Part shown: in pieces, positions 17,629 to 29,434 of the stretch
Position numbering within the stretch: position 1 is the first letter of the stretch
Layout: each line of letters starts with the position of its first letter
NCBI GenBank assembly: GCA_963805455.1
Contig: CAWDUJ010000006.1
Coordinates: 124,001 to 188,000 of the forward strand
From: VRUE01 sp963805455
Lineage (GTDB): Bacteria; Actinomycetota; Thermoleophilia; Solirubrobacterales; 70-9
Direction: 5' to 3'
Length of the DNA: 64,000 nt
Made by a program: the position numbers and the translations under genes
Notes under the pieces: model-generated
What the model was told of the DNA's origin: nothing
The model's database searches: none
The model's input: the letters and a program-made list of their open reading frames with translations, nothing else

Positions 17629-20600
17629 TCCCAATTTGGTACTCAGGCGTTGGAATTTCGACTTCGTGACGCCCGTTTTCTATTCAAGGATGAGAAACCT
17701 TGGGGCAGCACGCCTGGCGCCGGTGGTGCTTATCGCGATCGCGCTCACCGCCTGGCTTACGGGCGGGCCGGCCGCGGCGGCTGATCCCTGCGCGGTTCCG
17801 GTCACGAACAAGGTCGCCTGCGAGAACACCAAACCCGGCGACCCGCCCTCCGACTGGCAGGTGAACGGGATCGGCGACTCCACGATCCAGGGGTTCGCCA
17901 CCTCGATGAGCGTCAACGTCGGCGGCACGGTCGACTTCAAGATCAAAACGCCGGCGAGCTCCTACCACATCGACATCCTCCGCCTCGGCTACTACGGCGG
18001 CAGCGGCGCGCGGCTGATCGCCTCCAACATCCAGCCCTCCGCCACGCTGCCGCAGACCCAGCCGGCCTGCACGACCAACTGCCTCGACCGGCCTGGTCGA
18101 ATGCGGCAACTGGAAAACCTCGGCCTCGTGGAACGTCCCCAGCACCGCCGTGTCCGGGCTCTACATCGCCCACCTCGTGCGCAACGACACCGGCGGCGAG
18201 AGCCAGATCTTCTTCGTCGTGCGCGACGACTCGAGCCACTCCGACGCCGTGCTCAAGACCTCCGACACGACCTGGCAGGCCTACAACGCCTACGGCGGGA
18301 ACAGCCTCTACACCTGCACCGTCTCCTGCCCTAGCGGCAACCCCGGGGGGTACAAGGCCGCCTACGCGGTCTCCTACAACCGCCCGTTCGACGGCACCCT
18401 CTCGACCGACAACGGGTTCTCGGACCCGTTCTACGCCGAGTACCAGCTGATCCGCTTCCTCGAGCGCAACGGCTACGACCTCAGCTACGTCTCCGGCCAC
18501 GACGTCGACTCGGGCGGCGCCCTGCTCCAGAACCACAAGGTGTTCATCTCCAGCGGCCACGACGAGTACTGGTCGGGCGGCGAACGACAGAACGTGGAAG
18601 CAGCACGGAACGCCGGCGTCAGCCTGGCCTTCTTCAGCGGCAACGAGGTCTTCTGGAAGACGCGGTGGGCGAACAGCTCGGACGGGTCCAATTCCGCCTA
18701 CCGGACGCTGGTGTCCTACAAGGACACTCATTTCCCGACCCCGGTCGACCCGCTGGGGCCGGGCGTCACGACCGGGACCTGGCGCGATCCGCGCTTCAGC
18801 CCGCCGGGTGACGCCGGGCGGCCCGAGAACAGCCTCAGCGGGCAGTACTTCCTGATCAACTCGGGAACGTCCGAAATCAAGGTCCCGGCGACCTTCGGCA
18901 AACTGCGTTTCTGGCGGAACACCGCGGTCTCGACCCTGACCGCGGGACAGACGCTGACCCTCGCCCCGGGGACCGGGACGCTCGGATACGAGTGGGACGT
19001 CAACCCCGACAACGGCTTCCGCCCGCCCGGGCGCATCTCGCTCTCCTCGACCACCGTCAACGGGGTCCAGGCCTTCAACGACTACGGCACCGCAGTCGAA
19101 AACCAGGTCACCCAGAGCCACAGCCTTTCCCTCTACAGGACCCCGAGCGGAGCCCTCGTCTTCGGGGCCGGCACGGTCCAGTGGTCCTGGGGACTGGACG
19201 TGACCAACGCCTGGGGCAACAGCGGGCCGAACGGCGCCGCGGCGGACCCGACGATGCAGCAGGCGACGGTCAACCTCCTCGCCGACATGGGCGCCCAGCC
19301 GGCTACGCTGCAGTCGCCGCTGATAGCGACCGGCGGCTCGACCGACACGACTCCGCCGACCGCGGCGATCAGCACGCCCAACGAAGGTGCGACCGTGACC
19401 GACGGCGCGACGACGACGATCTCCGGGACGGCCTCCGACACGGGCGGCGCGGTCGCCGCGGTCGAAGTCTCGACCGACGGAGGAACGACCTGGCACACCG
19501 CGAGCGGAACCAGCTCGTGGACCTACACGTGGATCGCCCATGGCGCCCCGTCGACCTCGATCAGGGCCCGCGCGGTAGACGACTCCGGCAATCTCGGGGC
19601 CGCGAGCGCCGCCAGGGCTGTCACCGTCTCCTGCCCGTGCACGATCTTCGGCGGGACCTCCCCGAGCACGGTCGATTCGGAAGACACGGGCTCGGTCGAG
19701 CTCGGCGTCAAATTCCGCAGCGACGTCGCCGGAACGGTCAGCGGTATCCGGTTCTACAAAGCCGCCGCCAACACCGGCACCCACGTCGGCTCGCTCTGGA
19801 CGGCATCCGGAACTCTGCTGGCGCAGGCCAACTTCAGCGGCGAGAGCGCGAGCGGGTGGCAGCAGGTGAGCTTCCCAACCCCGGTGACGATCCAACCGAA
19901 CACGACCTACGTGGCGGCCTACTTCGCACCGAAAGGCCATTACTCGGCGAACGAGTTCGCACTCAACCACCCGCCGGCTCTCGGCACCGACGTCCTCGAC
20001 AGCCCGCCCCTGCATGCGCTGCCCGACAACGGGAACGGGAACGGGCTGTATCAGTACACGACGGAAGCCACCTTCCCGCAGAGCACCTATCAGTCTGAGA
20101 ACTACTGGGTCGACGTCGTCTTCGCGCCGTCGGGCCCGGCGCTGCCTCCGGGACAGGTGACGAGCGTCACCGCCACGGCGGGCGCCCTGCAGGCGACGGT
20201 CAACTGGTCGGCGCCCTCTTCCGGCGGCAATCCGACCAGCTACCTGGTCACCCCCTACATCGGCGCCAGCGCCCAGACCCCCGCCTCCGTCTCCGCGCCA
20301 CTGACCTCGAAAACGATTTCCGGGCTGATCGCCGGCACGACCTACACGTTCAAGGTCGCCGCCGTGAACACGCTCGGCCAGGGCCCGGACTCCACCGCCT
20401 CGAACCCGGTCACCCCGACAGCCCCGAGCGCGCCGGGGGCACCGACCGGGGTCAGCGCGAGCGCCGAGCGTGCTGGCGGCGACCGTCAACTGGACTCCGC
20501 CGAGCAACGACGGGGGCAAACCGATTTCGAGCTACGTCGTCACCCCCTACATCGGCGCGAGTGCCCAGGCCCCCGTGACAGTGGAAGCCACAGCCATCTC

Positions 20601-21373
20601 GAAAACGATCTCCGGGCTGACCGCCGGGACGACCTACACGTTCAAGGTCGCCGCCGTGAACTCGCTCGGCCAGGGCCCGGACTCCACCGCCTCGAACCCG
20701 GTCACCCCGACGGCGACTCCGCCGCTCGCCGTCGACACCACCGTCACCACCCACCAGAGCAACTCCGCGACCACGATCTCCTCGCCGGCGCTATCGACCA
20801 CGAACCCAAATGACGTGCTGCTCGCGTTCATCACCTCCGACGGGCCGACCACGGTGAGCCAGAGCTTCTCGGGCGTGACCGGGGGTGGGCTCACCTGGCG
20901 TCTCCGGCGCCGCGCCAACACCCAGGCGGGGACCGCCGAGATCTGGCAGGCAAACGCGGCCTCGACCCTGACCAACGTCACCGTCACCGCGACCCGCGCC
21001 AACGGCTCCTTCGTCGGCTCGATCACCGTGGTCGCCTTCGTCGGCGCAGACCAGGCCGTCGATGGCGCCGCCGCGGGGGGCAGCGCGGCGACCGGCGCGC
21101 CCACCGCCACCCTGACCACGACCCGCGGGGGCTCCTGGGTCTGGGGTGTCGGCAACGATTGGGACCGGGCGGCCGAACGAACCGTCGGCCCGGGCCAGAC
21201 CAAGGTCGACGAGTTCCTCGCCTCGGTCGGGGACACCTTGTGGGTGCAGCGCCAGACCTCGACCACCCCGCTCAGCGGCACCCCGGTGACGCTCAACGAC
21301 ACGGCACCGACGAACGACCGCTGGAACCTTGCGGCGATCGAGGTCCTGCCGGCGGCGAGCGCGCCGCAGACGC

Positions 21374-22200
21374 CCGCCCCCTCCCTCACCTCGACCCTGC
21401 CGGCCTCCCCCGCCAACCAGAACTCTCCCATGGTCCTCGGCAGCGCCGTGGCGGGCTCCCAGGTCTCGCTCTACTCCAGCGCCGACTGCACCGGCACGCC
21501 TCTGTGCCGCTGGCAGCGCCTCCGAACTGGAAGCTGGGAATCACGATCGCGGTCCCCGACAACTCCTCGACCGCGATCCGCGCCACCGCGACCGCCGCCG
21601 GCGCCACCTCGGCCTGCTCGGGCCCGATCACCTACGTCGAGGACTCGGCCGCGCCGCAGACGCAGATCGGGGCCCACCCGGCCGCGCTCAGTGCCAGCGC
21701 CTCGGGCTCGTTCGAATTCACCGGCGAAGACCCGGGAGGCTCTGGGGTCGCGTCGTTCCAGTGCCGGCTCGACTCGACCGAAGCCGCCGCCTGGGCGAGC
21801 TGCTCCTCGCCCAAGGCCTACACCGGCCTCACCGAGGGCCCCCACCGCTTCGAAGTGCGGGCGATCGACCGGGCGCTCAACACCGACGCCTCGCCGGCGA
21901 CCTTCGAATGGCAGGTCGACACGACCCCGCCGACCGCCGTGATCGACTCGGGGCCCTCGGGCACCACCACCAGCCAGACCCCGACCTTCACCTTCCACTC
22001 GACCGAGGGGGGCTCGACCTTCGCCTGCTCGATCGATACCGGCACCGCGTCCTTCGGCGCCTGCTCGGGCCCGGGCGCCTCCCACACACCGCCGAGCCCA
22101 CTGCCAAACGGCACCTACACCTTCCGGGTGCGGGCCACCGACGGCGCCGGCAACCAGGGAACCGCGACCCGCAGCTTCACGGTCGAAACCGTGGCGCCGC
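21374..22200 (+). repeat. tandem unit 1 of 3 (827 bp, two extra bases)
   Basis: First copy of a 275-codon unit, nearly identical in DNA to the two copies that follow. It begins with P-A-P-S-L-T-S and ends at F-T-V-E-T-V-A, spanning Ig/CSPG-like beta segments with paired Cys. Compared with unit 3 it has an extra base at about 21504 (CTCTGTGCC against CTCTTGCC) and one more at about 21535. Confidence 0.95.
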
Positions 22201-23026
22201 CCGCCCCCTCCCTCACCTCGAGCCTGCCGGCCTCCCCCGCCAACCAGAACTCTCCCAAGGTCCTCGGCAGCGCCGTGGCGGGCTCCCAGGTCTCGCTCTA
22301 CTCCAGCGCCGACTGCACCGGCACGCCTCTGTGCCGCTGGCAGCGCCTCCGAACTGGAAGCGGGAATCACCATCGCGGTCCCCGACAACTCCTCGACCGC
22401 GATCCGCGCCACCGCGACCGCCGCCGGCGCCACCTCGGCCTGCTCGGGCCCGATCACCTACGTCGAGGACTCGGCCGCGCCGCAGACGCAGATCGGGGCC
22501 CACCCGGCCGCGCTCAGTGCCAGCGCCTCGGGCTCGTTCGAATTCACCGGCGAAGACCCGGGAGGCTCTGGGGTCGCGTCGTTCCAGTGCCGGCTCGACT
22601 CGACCGAAGCCGCCGCCTGGGCGAGCTGCTCCTCGCCCAAGGCCTACACCGGCCTCACCGAGGGCCCCCACCGCTTCGAAGTGCGGGCGATCGACCGGGC
22701 GCTCAACACCGACGCCTCGCCGGCGACCTTCGAATGGCAGGTCGACACGACCCCGCCGACCGCCGTGATCGACTCGGGGCCCTCGGGCACCACCACCAGC
22801 CAGACCCCGACCTTCACCTTCCACTCGACCGAGGGGGGCTCGACCTTCGCCTGCTCGATCGATACCGGCACCGCGTCCTTCGGCGCCTGCTCGGGCCCGG
22901 GCGCCTCCCACACACCGCCGAGCCCACTGCCAAACGGCACCTACACCTTCCGGGTGCGGGCCACCGACGGCGCCGGCAACCAGGGAACCGCGACCCGCAG
23001 CTTCACGGTCGAAACCGTGGCGCCGC
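22201..23026 (+). repeat. tandem unit 2 of 3 (826 bp, one extra base)
   Basis: Second copy. It shares the same extra base (about 22331) with unit 1 but not the second insertion. Visible differences from the others are few, for example AGCCTG for ACCCTG and CCAAGG for CCATGG near its start. Confidence 0.95.
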
Positions 23027-23848
23027 CCGCCCCCTCCCTCACCTCGACCCTGCCGGCCTCCCCCGCCAACCAGAACTCTCCCATGGTCCTCGGCAGCGCC
23101 GTGGCGGGCTCCCAGGTCTCGCTCTACTCCAGCGCCGACTGCACCGGCACGCCTCTTGCCGCTGGCAGCGCCTCCGAACTGGAAGCGGGAATCACCATCG
23201 CGGTCCCCGACAACTCCTCGACCGCGATCCGCGCCACCGCGACCGCCGCCGGCGCCACCTCGGCCTGCTCGGGCCCGATCACCTACGTCGAGGACTCGGC
23301 CGCGCCGCAGACGCAGATCGGGGCCCACCCGGCCGCGCTCAGTGCCAGCGCCTCGGGCTCGTTCGAATTCACCGGCGAAGACCCGGGAGGCTCTGGGGTC
23401 GCGTCGTTCCAGTGCCGGCTCGACTCGACCGAAGCCGCCGCCTGGGCGAGCTGCTCCTCGCCCAAGGCCTACACCGGCCTCACCGAGGGCCCCCACCGCT
23501 TCGAAGTGCGGGCGATCGACCGGGCGCTCAACACCGACGCCTCGCCGGCGACCTTCGAATGGCAGGTCGACACGACCCCGCCGACCGCCGTGATCGACTC
23601 GGGGCCCTCGGGCACCACCACCAGCCAGACCCCGACCTTCACCTTCCACTCGACCGAGGGGGGCTCGACCTTCGCCTGCTCGATCGATACCGGCACCGCG
23701 TCCTTCGGCGCCTGCTCGGGCCCGGGCGCCTCCCACACACCGCCGAGCCCACTGCCAAACGGCACCTACACCTTCCGGGTGCGGGCCACCGACGGCGCCG
23801 GCAACCAGGGAACCGCGACCCGCAGCTTCACGGTCGAAACCGTGGCGG
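23027..23848 (+). repeat. tandem unit 3 of 3 (reading frame intact, 825-bp period)
   Basis: Third copy, open throughout (T-P-L-A-A-G-S-A-S-E-L-E-A-G). The spacing of matching sites between units is 827, 826 and 825 bp, so only this copy has a length divisible by three and defines the ancestral 275-aa unit. Confidence 0.95.
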
Positions 23849-25666
23849 CGCCGCCGGGAGCGCCGACCGGAGTGGCCGCGATCGCGAAGTCCTCGGGCGC
23901 CCAGCTCAGCTGGACGGCCCCGGCCAGCAACGGCGGCAGCCCGATCACCGGGTACCGGATCACCCCGTACATCGGGACCACCGCGCAGGCGCCGACGACC
24001 ACGTCCTCGCCGGCGACCACGGCGGGCATCGGCGGGCTGACCAACGGCACGGCCTACACCATCAAAGTCGCAGCCATCAACGCCGGAGGCGCGGGTCCCG
24101 ATTCGGCGGCTTCGGCGGCGATCACGCCCTACGGGACGATCTTCGACCTCTCGACCCCGGCAGTCGTCGACTCCGGTGACCCCAGCGCGGTCGAGCTCGG
24201 CGTCAAGTTCCGCAGCGACCTCGCCGGCACGATCAGCGGCATCCGGTTCTACAAGGCCGCTGCCAACGGCGGAGCGCACATCGGGAGCCTCTGGAACGCC
24301 AGCGGTACCCGGCTCGCGCAGGCAAACTTCACCGGTGAGACAGCCTCCGGCTGGCAGCAGGTGAAATTCACCAGCCCGGTTGCGATCCAGGCCAACACGA
24401 CCTACGTCGCCGCCTACCTCGCGCCCTCGGGCCACTACTCGGTCAACGGCCCGACCCTCGCCAACGGGGTCGACAACTCGCCTCTGCACGCGATCGCCAA
24501 CGGCACCAGCGCCAACGGCGTCTACATCTACGGCTCGACCTCGCGCTTCCCGACAAACACGTATCAGGCCTCCAACTACTGGGTCGACGTCCTCTTCACA
24601 CCGACCGCGGCGGCGCAACCTCCGGGCCAGGTGACCAGCGTCGCCGCCAGCGCCGGCCTAGGACAGGCAACGGTCTCCTGGACCGCGCCTGCGAGCGACG
24701 GCGGTAGCCCGATCACGAGCTACCGGATCACCCCGTTCATCGGCTCCGCCGCGCAGACTCCGGTCAGCGCCACCGCCCCGGCGACGGCTCCAAGGTCATC
24801 TCAGGGCTCAGCCCCGGGACGACCTACACGTTCAAGGTCGCCGCGGTCAACTCGGCCGGCACCGGGCCCGACTCGAGTGCTTCAAATCCGGTCACGCCGA
24901 CCTCCTCCGCCTCCGCCCCGGGCGCGCCCACCGGGGTGAGCGCCGCCGCGCGCAGCCAGGCCGCCCAGATCAGCTGGACCGCGCCTGCGAGCGACGGCGG
25001 TAGCGCGATCACGAGCTACCGGATCACCCCGTACATCGGCTCCGCCGCGCAGCCGGCGACGACGGTTGCGGCGCCCGCCGAATCGGCGACGGTGTCCGGC
25101 CTCAACAACGGCACGACCTACACATTCACCGTGACCGCGGTCAACGGGGTCGGATCGGGCCCGGCCTCGGCTCCATCGGGCTCCGTCGTGCCGCGGGCGA
25201 CGATCTTCGAACAGGCCGTCCCAGCGGTCGTCGAAGAATCTGACTCGAACGCGGTCGAGCTCGGCGTGAAGTTCAGCAGCGACGTCCCCGGCCAGGTGCG
25301 CGGGGTCCGGTTCTACAAGTCCGCGGGCAACACCGGCCCGCACCTTGTCAGCCTCTGGAGCGGCGCAGGCGCGCTCCTGGCCCAGGCGACCGCGACGGGC
25401 GAGACCGCCTTCGGCTGGCAGGAGGTGCCATTCGCGTCTCCGGTGACGATCGCGGCGAGCACGACCTACGTGGCGAGCTACTTCGCCCCGACCGGCCACT
25501 ACTCCGCCACCGGCCAGGGGCTCAGCAACGCTGTCGACAGCCCACCCCTCCACGCCCTCTCCAACACCAGCAGCCCGAACGGTGTCTTCGCCTACAGCCC
25601 GACCAGCACCTTCCCGGCGAATTCCTTCAACTCGACCAACTACTGGGTCGACGTCCTCTTCACACC

Positions 25667-26314
<648 letters not shown>

Positions 26315-26323
26315 TCCCCGGCG

Positions 26324-26998
26324 TTGGCTGAGCGAGCAACTGCCTGGATCGGCGCCGGAGCCCCCCGCGACGGCCTCGCCCGCTACGCACCGCTGTCCGG
26401 CCTGGCCGTCTTCGTTCTCTTCGCGGTCGGCAACCTGCTCTGGTCGATCGACATCCCGGCCACCGACGCCCCCGGCGGCGAGCTCGCATCCTTCTACGAA
26501 GACCGCTCGACCCGGATCATCGTCGGCGCCAGCCTCAGCATCGTCGCGATCGTCCTCTTCGTCTGGTTCAGCGCCCTCCTGCGCGACCGGCTCGAGCTTG
26601 AACTGGGAGACCTTGGAGCCGGGCTGCCGATGGCCGCGTTCGGCGGCGCCATCCTCGGCTTCACCGTCGGCCTCGGGGCCGAGACGATCAACATGGCCGG
26701 TGCGATGCGGGCGGCGAGCGACGGCGGCATCAGCCCCGACGCGGCCCAGGCCTACTTCGACATCTCCCAGATCCTCGGCTTCAACGCGGCCGGCGTCGGC
26801 CTGGCGACGCTGATCGCGGCGAGCGCGGTCGCTTCCCTGCGCGGCTCGCAGATCCTGCCGCGGGCGCTCGCGGTCCCGGCCCTGATCCTCGCCCTCACCC
26901 TGCTGGTCCCGGGAGTGGTCCGGGTCACCCTGCAGCTCGCGATCCTGCTGCTCCCGCTCTACAGCATCAGGCTCTACCGGCTCACCAACGGCCCCTAG
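26324..26998 (+). CDS. integral membrane protein of unknown function
   Basis: 224 aa from a TTG start, 9 bp after the lipoprotein stop. About five or six hydrophobic helices are visible (about 25-43, 66-85, 100-120, 145-165, 178-215), resembling DUF4386-type membrane proteins in layout; this resemblance is by eye. It converges on the TPR-like gene at 27011. No catalytic motif is seen. Confidence 0.75.
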   Translation: MAERATAWIGAGAPRDGLARYAPLSGLAVFVLFAVGNLLWSIDIPATDAPGGELASFYEDRSTRIIVGASLSIVAIVLFVWFSALLRDRLELELGDLGAGLPMAAFGGAILGFTVGLGAETINMAGAMRAASDGGISPDAAQAYFDISQILGFNAAGVGLATLIAASAVASLRGSQILPRALAVPALILALTLLVPGVVRVTLQLAILLLPLYSIRLYRLTNGP

Positions 26999-27010
26999 CG
27001 GGGCGGGCGG

Positions 27011-27793
27011 CTACGGTGCCAGGCTGGTGCCGCCGCCGGAGAGGCCGCCGAGCGGGTTTTCGAGCTGTTCCTTGCCCGTTTTGGCCTGCTGCTTGGCAAG
27101 TTTCTTGCGTTGCTTCTGCCAGCTCTGGGCCCGTTTGCGATAGCCGGACATCTGTTTTTCAACGGTCTTCGCCTGCGACTTCGACGTCGCTTCCTTGGCC
27201 GCCTGTTCAACCGTCTTGTCCCCGGCTGCGAATTCGCCATTGAAGTACTGGAAGATCGCGAGCGTCGTCACGGTGTTGAGGTTCGGCGAGGCTTCCGCCG
27301 CCACCTTCTGCGCCTTCGCCGCCTGGTTGATGCTTTCGGTGATGACGCCGAGCGATTCGCCGTGTTCGGCGACGTTGAAGTAGGTGCTGGCGACCAGCGC
27401 CGCGGTCGTCGGGCTCGGTTCGTCGCCGGCCTGCTTCACGTATTTGAGCCAGGCTTCCTGCGCCGCTTCGTACTGTTCGATCGTTTCCGGGGTCACTTCC
27501 GGAACCCCGGTCGTCGGGTTTTCCTGGGAGAGCGCCCTGCCGGCCCCGATCCTGGTCCGGATCAGGGACAGCATCAGATCTTCGTTCTGGGGGTCTTTCG
27601 CGAGTCGTTTTTCGATTCGTTCAGCCTGTTCCTTGGAGATGTCGGCGGCGCTGGTGGTGCCGCCGCCGCCGAAGAATTCGGCGATGTTGAAGGGGCCGAC
27701 CGCGACGAAAAGACTCGCTCCCATCAGCAGCGCGAGGCAGGCGTAGACGACGCGGACGACATTCTTCCGCTTGCCCCTGATGTCGAACAGCAT
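27011..27793 (-). CDS. membrane-anchored TPR-like protein next to tatC
   Basis: 260 aa from the ATG at 27793, preferred because GGAGAGGAA lies 7 nt upstream; an ATG at 27814 would add seven residues. Residues 1-10 (M-L-F-D-I-R-G-K-R-K) are basic, followed by a membrane helix (about 13-33), a Gly-rich stretch, and helical repeats of TPR character, with a Lys/Gln-rich C-terminus. Encoded 28 bp after tatC in the same direction. Possibly a chaperone or assembly factor for exported redox proteins; function unknown. Confidence 0.8.
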   Translation of the reverse strand: MLFDIRGKRKNVVRVVYACLALLMGASLFVAVGPFNIAEFFGGGGTTSAADISKEQAERIEKRLAKDPQNEDLMLSLIRTRIGAGRALSQENPTTGVPEVTPETIEQYEAAQEAWLKYVKQAGDEPSPTTAALVASTYFNVAEHGESLGVITESINQAAKAQKVAAEASPNLNTVTTLAIFQYFNGEFAAGDKTVEQAAKEATSKSQAKTVEKQMSGYRKRAQSWQKQRKKLAKQQAKTGKEQLENPLGGLSGGGTSLAP

Positions 27794-27821
27794 TCGCCGT
27801 TCCTCTCCTGCCATCAGCCCC

Positions 27822-28595
27822 TCATCGCTCCTGCGTAGATGGTTTGACCATTTCCCCCGAAGCCGCGCGCTTCTCGAAGACCCGGGCCAGCAAGATACTC
27901 AACTCGAACAGGATCAAGAGCGGGACCATCTCCAACAGCATCGAGACCGGGTCGACTCCTGGCAGGGCGGCGGCCAGGATCGAGATCAGCAAATACGCGT
28001 AGCGGCGGTTCGAGCTCAGCTGCTCGACGCTGACGATTCCGAGCCGGGTGACGGCGATGATCGCCAGCGGCAGCTCGAAGATGATGCCGCCGGCGAGCAT
28101 CGTCGTCGAAAAGAAGCTGTAGTAGTCGCGGGCCCTGACCTGGACCGCGAACTGGCTTTCGTTGACGCCGAGAAGGAAATTCACCGCGGGCGGCATCACG
28201 ACGAAGTAGGCGAAGGCGACGCCGGCGAGGAAGAGGATCGGGGCGAGGACGAGGATCGGCACCAGGGTCCGTCGCTCGGCATCGCTGAATGCGGGCAGCA
28301 CATAGGCGTAGATCTGGTAGATCAGGACCGGCATCGAGAGCACGATCGCCGCGTAGGCGGCGACGGTGACCGTCGTCGTGAAGGGCTCGGTGACACCGAA
28401 GGTCAGCAGCTGCTGGTGTTTGGACGGGAGTGGGTCGGAGGCGATTTCCAGCAGCACCGAGCTCTGCCAGAAGCAGAGCGCGAGGGCGACCCCGAAAACC
28501 GCGAGACAGACGATCAGCCGGCTGCGAAGCTCGTCGAGATGCTCGACGAGGGTCAGTTCATCCTCGTGGGTAACCGGCCTGACTCGGCGGGGCAT
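27822..28595 (-). CDS. tatC: twin-arginine translocase subunit TatC
   Basis: 257 aa with six membrane helices. The N-terminal motif L-V-E-H-L-D-E-L-R-S-R-L is the TatC signature that contacts twin-arginine signal peptides. The periplasmic loop carries P-F-T-T-T-V-T, and the region F-E-L-P-L lies in the fifth helix, as in the family. It follows tatA by 8 bp. Likely clients in this window include the Rieske protein QcrA, whose N-terminus has an R-R motif before its anchor. Confidence 0.97.
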   Translation of the reverse strand: MPRRVRPVTHEDELTLVEHLDELRSRLIVCLAVFGVALALCFWQSSVLLEIASDPLPSKHQQLLTFGVTEPFTTTVTVAAYAAIVLSMPVLIYQIYAYVLPAFSDAERRTLVPILVLAPILFLAGVAFAYFVVMPPAVNFLLGVNESQFAVQVRARDYYSFFSTTMLAGGIIFELPLAIIAVTRLGIVSVEQLSSNRRYAYLLISILAAALPGVDPVSMLLEMVPLLILFELSILLARVFEKRAASGEMVKPSTQER

Positions 28596-28603
28596 CGGGG
28601 CCC

Positions 28604-28834
28604 CTAAGGACGTTTGTGGGCGACCGGCTCGCGCTCGCCGGCCTCGATCTCCTGCGGCGGAGCTTCGTCGTCATCATCATCGTGGTCACCGCTGAGCGAG
28701 CCGCGGAACTCGCGGATCCCCTTGCCGAGCGAGCGCCCCAGTTCGGGCAGCCGTTTCGGCCCGAAGACGATCAGGGCGATGACCAGAACGATGCCGATCT
28801 CGAGTGGGCCTACGTTGCCAAGCATCCGAACCAT
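28604..28834 (-). CDS. tatA: twin-arginine translocase subunit TatA
   Basis: 76 aa from the ATG at 28834 (M-V-R-M-L-G); an ATG three codons in (28825) is equally possible. The frame is open to 28957, but that stretch is not TatA-like. One N-terminal helix (G-P-L-E-I-G-I-V-L-V-I-A-L) is followed by the F-G-P-K-R-L-P-E-L hinge, an amphipathic helix (G-R-S-L-G-K-G-I-R-E-F) and an acidic tail. It forms the pore-like component of the Tat system and is transcribed with tatC. Confidence 0.95.
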   Translation of the reverse strand: MVRMLGNVGPLEIGIVLVIALIVFGPKRLPELGRSLGKGIREFRGSLSGDHDDDDDEAPPQEIEAGEREPVAHKRP

Positions 28835-28877
28835 GGTAACGGGCGGCCAGGTTGGGAGCGATCGGGAGCCTGCGCTA

Positions 28878-28909
28878 CCCGAAACTTGTGTTTTCTCGTG
28901 GATTTCGGG
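28878..28909. promoter_or_regulatory. inverted repeat between divergent tatA and zinc-ribbon gene
   Basis: CCCGAAA (28878-28884) and TTTCGGG (28903-28909) form a perfect 7-bp inverted repeat with 18 nt between. A weak plus-strand promoter overlaps it (TTGTGT at 28886, CAATAG at 28910, spacing 18). It could be an operator for the divergent pair. Confidence 0.3.
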
Positions 28910-28955
28910 CAATAGTGCGGATGGAGTTCCCGCGCCGTGTGTTCGATAGATACCC

Positions 28956-29288
28956 ATGGCCTACGCAAGCCGGACAGACACAAGGACAGCCACCGGGCTC
29001 CACGTCTGTCCCCAGTGCAACTCGACCATGGTCCAGCCCACCCGCTGGGAGCAGGCGGACGAGCGTGGCCACTGGCACCTCTGGCGCCGCTGCCCCGAGT
29101 GCGAGTGGCGGAGCGACGGGATCCACGGCGAAGCCGCGATCGATTCCTACGACGAGGCGCTCGACCGCGGCACCGAGATCCTCGCCGAGGATCTGCGCAC
29201 GATCGTCCGCGAGAACATGGAGCAGGTCACCGAGACCTTCGCCGCCGCCCTCGCCGCGGACCTCATCACCGCGGACGACTTTTCCTAA
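28956..29288 (+). CDS. small zinc-ribbon protein
   Basis: 110 aa. Two C-x-x-C pairs (C-P-Q-C at about 18-21 and C-P-E-C at about 46-49) with several Trp and His between them form a probable zinc ribbon. The C-terminal half is helical and acidic. Divergent from tatA. Such proteins can be transcription or RNA-related adaptors, but no specific function is recognised. Confidence 0.78.
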   Translation: MAYASRTDTRTATGLHVCPQCNSTMVQPTRWEQADERGHWHLWRRCPECEWRSDGIHGEAAIDSYDEALDRGTEILAEDLRTIVRENMEQVTETFAAALAADLITADDFS

Positions 29289-29308
29289 TTAATTCGGCCC
29301 ATGTGCTC

Positions 29309-29360
29309 CGGCCAAACCGGGGCCTGAGGAATCAGATATGGACAGGGCCCGGTTTGGCCG
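29309..29360. repeat. conserved-loop hairpin element (strongest copy)
   Basis: Arms 29309-29326 and 29343-29360 pair in 17 of 18 positions (arm CGGCCAAACCGGGGCCTG). The loop is 16 nt, AGGAATCAGATATGGA (29327-29342). It lies in the 146-bp gap between convergent genes. No T-run follows, so it is not a standard terminator. Same loop as the elements at 41486, 43383 and 44442, with unrelated arms. Confidence 0.9.
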
Positions 29361-29434
29361 TCCGCCATATGCCGGAACTGCTCAGGACGATGCGCCACTA
29401 TGGCCCGGTCGCCCTTCAGCATGGGCGGAAGTAT

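Noticed and set aside
21374..23848. CRISPR array or insertion sequence
   Set aside because: Units are 825 bp, coding and without spacers; no transposase and no terminal inverted repeats at their ends.
22213..24618. An 801-codon minus-strand frame across the tandem units
   Set aside because: Antisense to the units and repeated only because they are; Gly/Arg-rich.
29309..29360. Simple rho-independent terminator
   Set aside because: The stem is strong, but the loop is long and conserved between copies and no T-run follows on either strand.
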